A stretch of 64,000 bases of DNA, taken from positions 425,001 to 489,000 of the forward strand of contig CAUJNA010002979.1 of assembly GCA_963377175.1 (NCBI GenBank), read 5' to 3'. The notes beneath the pieces were generated by a model, which made no database searches, had not been told where the DNA came from, and saw only the letters and a list, made by a program, of their open reading frames with translations. The DNA is from Effrenium voratum (Eukaryota > Sar > Dinophyceae > Suessiales > Symbiodiniaceae). The translations under genes were made by a program, and so were the position numbers. Shown one piece after another: positions 60,801 through 64,000 of the stretch; position 1 is the stretch's first letter, and every line of letters starts with the position of its first letter.

Positions 60801-61820
60801 CGCAGAAATCCCGCCAGCAGTCCTATCTTTCATCCTGACCCGTCTCCAAACCATGGCCATGCATCGCATTGCATCCACTCCCAAACGTTTTCTCATGGCG
60901 TGACAATGTGGGACCATGTGCCTTTGGAAGGACCCTGCCGCCTTGGAAGAGGCCGCGAACATGGCCCGTCACTGTGCATCTATGGTGCCTGGGGAACCCC
61001 ATTTGGTGGCCCTGGTGGAGGAGGCTGGCTCAGATCCACTTCCCTACTTCCAGCATGCACAGAAACATGGGGCCATGGATGAAGTTGTCCTGAGTGTTGG
61101 CTTCCAAATAGTAGACTGGTTTGAAGGTGAAAGGCTTTGGTAGTTGGGCCTAGGTTCTTGGGGCATCTGATTGGTTTGAAGGTGGAAGGAGCGTTGTGCT
61201 TGTGGTGAAGTGCTTGGGGCCCCATGGCCCGCAACCCAAGCGGCTGATTTGGAGCTCCAGGCCATCGCCATGGCCGTCGAACCAAAAGAGCCCGAGCCGA
61301 CGGAAAGCTGCGATGGCCTTGACAACGTCAGCGATGACCAGGCCGGGTGGGGCAGACTTTCGCTTTTTAAACCACATCCAGAGGTTTTTCTTGAACGCCA
61401 ACCAATAGAGGAGTTGAACTATAGTGGTTTTGACATGTTTGAAGTGGCTGCACCGGCTTCTTGGAGCCGTATGGGTCGGATCTCCGTGCTTGGTCTCCTT
61501 TTGGTTTTGGATCCCAAATGTGGAGTCAGCGGCTAGGCCAGGCTCATAGACTTGCAGGGAGACAAGGGCAATTCGACAATCAAACTCCAAGGTTCCACTT
61601 GGCCCCAGGAAACGAGTGCAACCGACTCAGGATTACGGGAGGTGTAGTGGCTCAGCCCTGGACTTCATTCGCCCAGCCTCGTTTTTGGAGTCACTGGCTT
61701 GCGAAATTCCTCTCCCGAGTATTGGTCAGGGCCAGGACGCCGGGGCCAGCTGAAGGCAGCCCCAGAGGCCAGAAAGGGGCTGGCGGCAGTTGGGTTTGAC
61801 CAAGCCTTCAGGCAGGCGAG
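37028..61820 (+). CDS. CFAP70: CFAP70-like ciliary TPR protein, gene span
   Basis: Some 20 plus-strand exons between these limits appear to encode one long tetratricopeptide-repeat protein. Family knowledge: CFAP70 (TTC18) is an axonemal central-apparatus protein with an N-terminal beta-rich half, a helical middle and eight or so TPRs. The order seen here agrees: a YIKGIIRLDRPL segment followed by a proline-rich PPPPAKRPPP stretch; a helical LLRPAVVRLVRAEKS; a DYISKHLFRALNSE helix; LTIEYELLGNWRRAL; an AVDFLLHFGLADLASFLLTH helix; and TPRs such as AVKHYKKSVMVSPTAEAWKN and LQEANLLDRERPEILAW. Most neighbouring exons join in phase, often only with AG|GC or AG|GA donors. The N-terminal exons are not all found and the part between 40 and 46 kb is poorly resolved. 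TPR exons continue past the point where the animal protein ends. The alternative is another TPR protein of the axoneme. Confidence 0.6.
37322..37462 (+). CDS. CFAP70: CFAP70-like exon: proline-rich linker and helix
   Basis: After GGATGTGCAG. It encodes DVRLPMQPSGEPYIPPPPAK, then RPPPTVNEELEKEAAKIIGR and LSFDFA. A PPRPP-type linker followed by a charged helix is what CFAP70 has after its last beta segment. Canonical AG|GT donor. Confidence 0.6.
37645..37818 (+). CDS. CFAP70: CFAP70-like exon
   Basis: The frame contains SDGYCMAIACPGHDSGFTED, then GPPALGKKGVKRHAFLQWLQ and EPQK, ending before GTGCCG in phase 0. The start is uncertain (37645, 37661 or 37680; the last fits the phase left by the previous exon). 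The KRHAFLQWLQ helix sits where the family has a conserved helix before the basic one. Confidence 0.5.
37916..38128 (+). CDS. CFAP70: CFAP70-like exon: basic helix
   Basis: Phase 0 from AAACCAAG|CATTGG to GAG|GTAACA. It reads HWLETPAFVPRVGVGEARPQ, then ESDVLKDLGDLLRPAVVRLV and RAEKSG. The LLRPAVVRLVRAEK helix matches the family's FKE-x-LK-x-AVVKIVREK region. Strong coding composition over 200 bp. Confidence 0.65.
38740..38928 (+). CDS. CFAP70: CFAP70-like exon: helical region with GC-run
   Basis: Phase 0 from GATGAG|TCC to CAG|GA. It reads SWSRDHRNHLPEFIPPAAGG, then RARARLRALFRDYISKHLFR and ALNSEVEQHRQLRDERLWRL. A 19-base alternating GC run codes RARARL. The DYISKHLFRALN helix corresponds to the family's ELYVFLVDQMHVALN stretch. 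GA donor; joins in phase to 39449. Confidence 0.6.
39449..39550 (+). CDS. CFAP70: CFAP70-like exon: first TPR helix pair
   Basis: After CATTGTGCAG, phase 0, ending GTGCAG|GA. It reads ETWQAQDATLKRLTIEYELL and then GNWRRALRHAWSVQ. L-x-x-L-x-x-E-x-E-L-x-x-N-x-x-x-A is the usual first TPR of the array in this family. A frame one base away shows a Cys-rich pattern that I rejected. Confidence 0.6.
39884..39942 (+). CDS. CFAP70: CFAP70-like exon: end of first TPR
   Basis: Reads AREVYEEWLFLEPNVENGQ before CAG|GTCAGT. The pattern A-x-x-x-Y-x-x-x-L-x-L-x-P-N is the second TPR helix plus turn. With acceptor GCGAG|G at 39895 the frame continues in phase from the previous exon; with GCCAG|GC at 39884 it does not, so the shorter form may be right. 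Confidence 0.55.
40083..40146 (+). CDS. Weak candidate CFAP70-like exon
   Basis: Follows TTACAGTTTTCAG in the phase left by the previous exon, reading ETPISPSKAYVAMCAASWHS up to a GTTGAA donor. It could be the first helix of TPR 2, but the match is weak. Confidence 0.3.
40763..40840. repeat. Dispersed element family 3, diverged copy
   Basis: Contains GACTTTAACTTTTTGGGAAA, a TTTCCCACAAAACCC block and AGTTAAACTTTCTGCAG, resembling 9825-9932 but shorter and more changed. A still weaker likeness lies near 28275. Confidence 0.4.
41170..41601 (+). CDS. Hypothetical open frame or exon
   Basis: A 143-codon frame. Residues about 18-32 are hydrophobic (WYYAFSCLVIAAAICL) and the middle is helical and charged (KKLDLTFKRQVARKEMWE, then DLAGFQDMLANVQGLSEALH). 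No domain was recognised. It lies within a presumed CFAP70 intron or may include a missing exon. An ORF this long can occur by chance. Confidence 0.25.
42033..42113 (+). CDS. Candidate exon with very good splice sites
   Basis: TTTCTTGCTGCAG precedes it and AAG|GTAAGT follows, the best consensus pair in the window. Twenty-seven codons in phase 0: RWFNIKYSSQFPESKSHC then GPPNELQLK. The protein is not recognised; it sits in the CFAP70-like block but its phase does not fit the next candidate exon at 42167. Confidence 0.4.
42167..42230 (+). CDS. Weak candidate TPR exon
   Basis: After TCTGCCAG the frame reads SARFEAALAMMESYADRPWP, which has the second-helix pattern of a TPR and resembles SALAAFETALAFMEDW at 55022. 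The end is unclear. Confidence 0.35.
44406..44477 (+). CDS. Weak candidate helical exon
   Basis: CCGAG|GCC ... GAG|GC, phase 0: AENPSEAQAKEAGLAEQG then DRLAAE. It is an Ala/Glu-rich helix and could lie in the linker between the two TPR groups of CFAP70. Composition is the main support. Confidence 0.3.
46015..46160 (+). CDS. Candidate exon in the CFAP70-like block
   Basis: After TTGGTTGCAG, phase 0: FARVWRLESLDQPSVLTADA, then HFFGQALVTQEKVNRGQALE and ATRAMCAHK. Helical with coding-like codons. The donor may be CACAA|GT or TACAG|GT (46198). I cannot align it to a domain. Confidence 0.42.
46416..46508. repeat. Palindromic AGC/AGT and ACT/GCT trinucleotide block
   Basis: AGT and AGC units (46416-46457) are followed after about 7 bases by their complements as ACTACTGCTGCTGCTACTACT (46467-46488) and more ACC/ACT units. 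The two arms could pair as a hairpin with a short loop. Confidence 0.85.
47546..47674 (+). CDS. CFAP70: CFAP70-like exon: long helix before second TPR group
   Basis: Forty-three codons, TGTGTCCAG to GAG|GC, phase 0 both ends. It reads DLCAGMGINNLAQAEAAALE then AVDFLLHFGLADLASFLLTH. This matches the family segment ETIHFL-x-K-x-x-A-x-Y-x-x-x-x-LAHEL that opens the C-terminal TPR group. Joins in frame to 48273 through the GC donor. Confidence 0.68.
47741..47870. repeat. 130 bp hairpin-forming inverted repeat
   Basis: Contains a perfect 18 bp inverted repeat, ACCACTTCTGTGATACAA at 47769-47786 and its complement at 47837-47854. The outer ends AGGGTTGTGG and CCCACAGCCCT are also inverted. It resembles a MITE or hairpin element inserted in the intron just after the preceding exon. 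Confidence 0.85.
48273..48321 (+). CDS. CFAP70: CFAP70-like exon: TPR second helix
   Basis: After CCTTGCAG: DWEQAESLLSDLFSRR plus one base, ending AG|GC. D-W-x-x-A-E-x-L-L is the second helix of a TPR, matching the family's NFAKAEEYL-x-x-A. The left-over G joins GC at 48998 to make Gly. Confidence 0.62.
48870..48951. repeat. Inverted-repeat element family 1, most intact copy
   Basis: 82 bp with ends CAGAGGGTCCAAGTACCT and AGGTACTTGGAGCCTCTG, inverted repeats with one mismatch. The interior is GAGGATGGCTTCTGGGGGGT and then TCTAAGTACCTGCCCAGA. It lies about 45 bp upstream of the exon at 48998. Confidence 0.8.
48998..49069 (+). CDS. CFAP70: CFAP70-like exon: TPR first helix
   Basis: After GCCCATTCCAG, two bases complete a Gly codon and then GDRLPEAHSLLGECRFQAAC AGA follows, ending GCAG|GC. 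P-E-A-H-x-L-L-G-E is the first helix of a TPR, matching NVWGLKGHLYFLSGN of the family. One base remains and pairs with GT at 55022 to give Gly, across a 5.95 kb intron. Confidence 0.65.
50660..50917 (+). CDS. Dual-specificity phosphatase exon 1
   Basis: From ATG to about GAG|GA. It contains KFARLGGVEDALDFQSLREK, then GIGAILNLALSGC and SEAFDFTAAGYE. The LGGVEDA ... G-I-x-A-ILN pattern opens the phosphatase fold. The GA donor at 50917 fits the phase of exon 2; a GT at 50947 does not. Confidence 0.65.
50660..52500 (+). CDS. Dual-specificity protein phosphatase, gene span
   Basis: Four exons encode a complete-looking dual-specificity (tyrosine/serine-threonine) phosphatase domain. Seen: an N-terminal LGGVEDALDFQSLREKGIGA-ILNLA, the general-acid region LYLALDAADHPQYPI, the helix HFEECNDFLRQC, the signature VHCVAGMNRAP (catalytic Cys and Arg of H-C-x5-R), and the C-terminal RRPGIFQNLGFLRQLAALE. 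Two introns have GC donors that restore exact frame around the active site. Such enzymes dephosphorylate MAP kinases or other phosphoproteins in cytosol or nucleus; the substrate cannot be told. The gene lies wholly inside a CFAP70-like intron on the same strand. The start ATG at 50660 is a guess; an exon further upstream is possible. Confidence 0.78.
51392..51550 (+). CDS. Dual-specificity phosphatase exon 2
   Basis: After TTCATTTTCAG: FAAKRCGLHRQEQLQRDVLY, then LALDAADHPQYPIAEHFEEC and NDFLRQCGREGRK. The Asp of ALDAADHP is the probable general acid. Ends CGGAAG|GCC; using this GC donor gives GREGRK-VLVHC, the normal spacing in the family, whereas reading on to a GT at 51592 does not. Confidence 0.78.
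51871..51995 (+). CDS. Dual-specificity phosphatase exon 3, active site
   Basis: After CGCTTGGCAG: VLVHCVAGMNRAPCICAAFL, then LAQRRPDPKALDEVVAWMSS. HCVAGMNR holds the nucleophilic Cys and phosphate-binding Arg; the usual Ser/Thr after the Arg is Ala here, which may slow turnover. Ends GCAG|GC leaving two bases. Confidence 0.85.
52376..52500 (+). CDS. Dual-specificity phosphatase exon 4
   Basis: With acceptor GGGGATAG|G the frame gives RRPGIFQNLGFLRQLAALE, the standard last helix of the fold, then PKTPKVAAGAMVQLELGPVK. The downstream limit is unknown; a T/G-rich repeat begins at about 52510. Confidence 0.65.
52510..52640 (+). repeat. TTGGTTCC-type short tandem array
   Basis: About 130 bp of TTGGTTCC, TTCTTTGG and TTTGGTTTC units, degenerate, following the last phosphatase exon. 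Confidence 0.8.
52790..53900. other. AT-richer block of distinct composition
   Basis: About 1.1 kb with lower GC, many TCTC, GGAA and ATTT words and no coding frame with a known domain. Similar in character to 17330-18180. It lies in the same CFAP70-like intron, to the right of the phosphatase gene. Confidence 0.5.
55022..55092 (+). CDS. CFAP70: CFAP70-like exon: TPR second helix
   Basis: After CCTTTGGCCAG, two bases complete Gly from the 48998 exon, then ASYSSALAAFETALAFMED follows. Together with PEAHSLLGECRF upstream this gives a full TPR. The end may be GAG|GA at 55077 or a GT at 55093. Confidence 0.62.
56062..56161 (+). CDS. CFAP70: CFAP70-like exon: TPR first helix
   Basis: Frame DGIWFRLLVPFQDGDFK ends in AAG|GA and joins in phase to the exon at 56379, making the TPR core QDGDFKRGAVKHYKK. 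The start may be 56062 (TGCTTGCAG) or 56111 (TTGGAG|GAT, which fits phase with GAG at 55077). The shorter form gives the more normal repeat length. Confidence 0.55.
56379..56476 (+). CDS. CFAP70: CFAP70-like exon: TPR
   Basis: RGAVKHYKKSVMVSPTAEAW then KNIGYLAQQAG: second helix of one TPR, the SP turn and first helix of the next, with the classic W at position 4. Matches the family's TYMQACKRSPSCLTWLGLG. The donor lies within 56462-56480, probably a GC. Confidence 0.68.
57566..57715 (+). CDS. CFAP70: CFAP70-like exon: TPR
   Basis: After GCTTAGCCAG: AMKYLQEANLLDRERPEILA, then WLGICAVELGLVQIAKQAFR and QLMRFEERLE. It is a full TPR and a second helix pair, very close to the family's LSEANALNNYNAEVWAYLALV. 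Ends GAG|GC in phase 0. Confidence 0.72.
57781..57868 (+). repeat. GATT/GGTT tetranucleotide microsatellite
   Basis: TTGG and TTGA units in two blocks, (TTGG)n then (TTGA)n, about 88 bp, in the intron between two TPR exons. Confidence 0.9.
57970..58098 (+). CDS. CFAP70: TPR exon at or beyond the usual CFAP70 C-terminus
   Basis: CCAGAG|G to AAG|GC, phase 0 both ends: VPVALELANVFLRFSNEQQA, then SYAERGRLVQDGRYCAEAAA. The first half matches the region where the animal protein ends; the second adds another TPR helix pair. Confidence 0.62.
58769..58903 (+). CDS. TPR exon, C-terminal extension
   Basis: ACGAG|G to GAG|GTGAGG, phase 0: AVMDRGQCGRAQQILAWCKA, then LQGDHGAAAGDFCAALPNLQ. W-C-K-A-L-x-G-D-x-x-A-A is a TPR pattern. 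It continues in phase from the previous exon with its GC donor, so it probably belongs to the same gene; a separate TPR gene is the alternative. Confidence 0.55.
59387..60930. other. Intron or intergenic, nothing recognised
   Basis: A frame near 59997-60263 reads GLRPYVAARLEAYVNGAATG, which looks protein-like but has no splice context or known domain. Otherwise nothing is supported. Confidence 0.3.
60931..61083 (+). CDS. TPR-like exon, C-terminal extension
   Basis: After TTGGAAG, phase 0, ending GAA|GTTGTC: DPAALEEAANMARHCASMVP, then GEPHLVALVEEAGSDPLPYF and QHAQKHGAMDE. Helix pairs with TPR-like spacing. In phase with both neighbours. Confidence 0.5.
61261..61341 (+). CDS. Candidate exon, acidic tail
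   Basis: CTCCAG|G to CAG|GC, phase 0: AIAMAVEPKEPEPTESCDGL then DNVSDDQ. It completes MDE-AIAMA from the previous exon, then becomes acidic, as at the end of a TPR domain. Confidence 0.42.
61750..61820 (+). CDS. Weak candidate exon
   Basis: GGGCCAG|C to GCGAG|GT: LKAAPEARKGLAAVGFDQ then AFRQA. Phase fits the previous exon; composition is coding-like. No domain recognised. Confidence 0.32.
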
Positions 61821-63586
61821 GTGGTTTGGACAGTGCCCACGTGCTGTAGCAAGTTGGTTACAAACCCAAGTATTTGCATTGAGCTTGTTTTGCTCAAAAG
61901 TGTGTCGCTCGCCCATGTCCATGGGCTTAAGAATTGCCAAGCAGACAGTTGGACTTGGATAGCACACTGCATGTCACCCAAAGGTAAGTAGTCGGAAAGT
62001 CACCCGCCTGGAGGGTTCTGTATTTGTGTGTGACGTCCATCCCAACATTCTGCCTTGTTGCCATCAGCAATGCAGCAATACAGACTCCATGACTTGGAAG
62101 GGCAGGGCCATTGGCGGGCATGGTCTGCAAAGACCCATTCAGACCAGCAAAGGGTGTGGATAGGCAGTGCCTGTGGCACGCTATTTACGTGAGTGTGAAT
62201 CGGATGTTTTGTCGCATTCAACAGGTTTTGCCTAAACAATCGCCCTACATCAACAGTGTGGAGCATCCATAGTGAAAGATGGATGGGCAGCCTGCGCCAC
62301 CGAACTACCGTGGATTTGGAGTTTAGAGTTCTGCGCTGAAAGCTACTTTGCGAGGCGTAAGGCAACCTAGGAATTGAATCTGCACAGTAGGAGGCTGCAA
62401 TTGCTCGTTCAGTCCAGGGCCAATCGTGCACAATGTGCTGGCCTTGCGTTCTTAGGTATGTCCCGGGGGAAGCACGCTGACCTGGTTTGAGCACAAAGGT
62501 CAAAATAAAGTATCCCAATCATGGCTATGTTTCCCGGGCCAGGGCTCCTAAATGGGGGCCTGCGGGATACCAGGTTTGGCTCATTCCACGCTCTCAAGGT
62601 GCCCGGGAGCTGGGCGATGTCGGCTAAAAACGAGCTGATTTGGAACGTGTCACCGAACCTTGGCTGAGAACATCCGCCAAACCTTGGTGGACTCGACAGG
62701 CTCAAGGGTTGTGCGGGGTTGCATGCCGAACTTTGGCACAGGTCCCAGAGCTCGACCGACCAAACTCCCACAATCAAATGTAGCCTTTCAGGGCTCAAAT
62801 TCTCAATGGTTGCTTGGAGCACTTTCAACATGCAGCCTCTTTGGTTTGACCCTCTTACGGCAGAATTCGCGCGTTTCACCTGATAGCAGTGACGATCTTT
62901 GACGAAAACAGGCAACTCACAAGCCGGCCGAGCCTCGCGGAAAGTCCTACGGCAGAAGATCCCTCAACCCTTGGCTCTGCATGTCAAGCATGAGGAAAGT
63001 CGGGATATTCCAATCGGAGCAACCAATTGCTGAGTAAGATTCGATCCGAAAACTGTTTTCTGTGCATTTCTGTTGCGTGACAATTCCCTACAAAGGCGAG
63101 CCAGCGCTATTGCCTCGCCTTTTCTGCCCGGACTTCGACAGTGGAGACTGTCAGTTGCGCAGCCTGTCTCAAAGACTTCGGGGCTTTGGCCAGCCTCTTT
63201 GATGTAAAGATGAGCTTTGCTTGCCCTCCCCTCCACTAACGCGGAACCTGACTGATGGGCCCTGGAAGGCTGACCCTCTGTTGGGTTCCATGTTAGTGGA
63301 CAGGAGGGTACCACTTGGGGACATCACTTGGGAACTGCATTCCATTCTCAGCGGTGAAGTCTGACAAATAACTAAGCAAACTGCACAGCACTCACTGACG
63401 CCGCAAGGCTTGCGTGACGCTGCAACCCTTAATGGCAGAGCGATTGAGCAAACCTGGAAGCCCAAGCGCGGTTGAACCCTTCGAGGTAAAACAACCTTGC
63501 CCTTTTCTTGATGATTCCTGCGGGGATTCACCCACGCCAGAGGCCCAGTTCTCAGAAGCTGTTGGCTCACCAAGCCTTCCTGCGCC
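61821..63586. other. No recognised gene
   Basis: No exon chain or domain seen. It may hold the end of the TPR gene, including its untranslated region, and the promoter of the next gene. Confidence 0.35.
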
Positions 63587-63670
63587 ATGTCCTTGCGTCG
63601 AGTTCCCTTCGCCTTCTATCGCAGCGGCACGTCAAGGGGCCTGTTCCTTGAAGAGCCTTGGATCTTTGGA
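63587..63670 (+). CDS. First exon of a PrpF-like protein
   Basis: From the ATG at 63587: MSLRRVPFAFYRSGTSRGLF then LEE. This matches the N-terminus of the PrpF/methylitaconate isomerase family (pattern I/V-P-x-x-x-x-R-G-G-T-S-K-G-x-F), which adopts a diaminopimelate epimerase-like fold and isomerises itaconate-type or aconitate-type acids. Here the first Gly of RGG is Ser and the Lys is Arg. Homology stops near 63655, probably at a donor (a CATAG|GA lies at 63674). The rest is beyond the window. Confidence 0.55.
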
Positions 63671-63944
63671 CATAGGACGGTGTGGCAGCTGCCAAGTTGG
63701 GCAATTGACAAAGCTAGGGTTACCCATGTCAGATGTTGCACACCCATGTATATCCATGACTTTGAGCGGGCAACTTGTTTACATGCGACGAGGCCGCTTC
63801 CCCAGGAAGACCTAGTGTGATTGCTTTGGCATCATTGCTGCCATGGCTCAGTTTGATTTACATAATTTGATTCATGTTGCTTTGGTTGGTTGGTTTATTA
63901 CCATTTGGACATGGGTCGATTTTGCACCACCAGGGGGCCGCATC

Positions 63945-63974
63945 TTTTTGGTCCATTCCACTTACCAGGGTTCC
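63945..63974. repeat. Dispersed repeat, second copy
   Basis: TTTTTGGTCCATTCCACTTA then CCAGGGTTCC, nearly the same as 23365-23396. Confidence 0.6.
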
Positions 63975-64000
63975 ATGATGGGGTTCCCCGATATTTGGAC

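Overview
The window looks like nuclear DNA of a dinoflagellate, most likely a Symbiodiniaceae/Suessiales-type genome. The reasons are: (1) short coding exons (about 50-215 bp) separated by introns of about 0.1-6 kb; (2) reading frames that join across introns only if many donors are GC or GA instead of GT, usually as AG|GC or AG|GA, with acceptors often AG|G, a known dinoflagellate habit; (3) a decayed Ty1/copia element of the type common in dinoflagellates; (4) many simple repeats and short inverted-repeat elements. I see no bacterial operon, rRNA, CRISPR array or convincing tRNA.

Layout. 1-3.6 kb: nothing I can name. 3.6-6.0 kb: minus-strand remnant of a Ty1/copia polyprotein (reverse transcriptase with a VDD box, and a region resembling a DNA-methyltransferase fold). 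6-19 kb: largely gene-poor, with two weak small membrane-protein ORFs near 13 kb and an AT-richer block at 17.3-18.2 kb. 19.5-35.5 kb, plus strand: a chain of short exons, several coding EF-hand-like helix-loop-helix units (best at 27.2, 27.9, 28.4, 29.6 and 33.3 kb). They suggest one or more multi-EF-hand proteins, but gene limits are unclear.

37.0-61.8 kb, plus strand: exons of a tetratricopeptide-repeat protein whose order and sequence resemble the ciliary protein CFAP70 (TTC18). Frame-consistent junctions run through most of this block, and the TPR array appears to extend past the usual C-terminus. Inside one of its introns (49.07-55.02 kb), on the same strand, lies a complete-looking dual-specificity phosphatase with the active site HCVAGMNR. 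At the right edge (63.59 kb) is the first exon of a PrpF-like protein.

Scattered through the introns are at least three families of short (70-110 bp) inverted-repeat or dispersed elements and one large hairpin. EF-hand proteins (calcium sensing) and CFAP70 (axonemal central apparatus) would both fit a flagellate cell, but a functional link between neighbours is only inference. All exon limits are read by eye from frame, splice signals and phase; transcript data would decide them.
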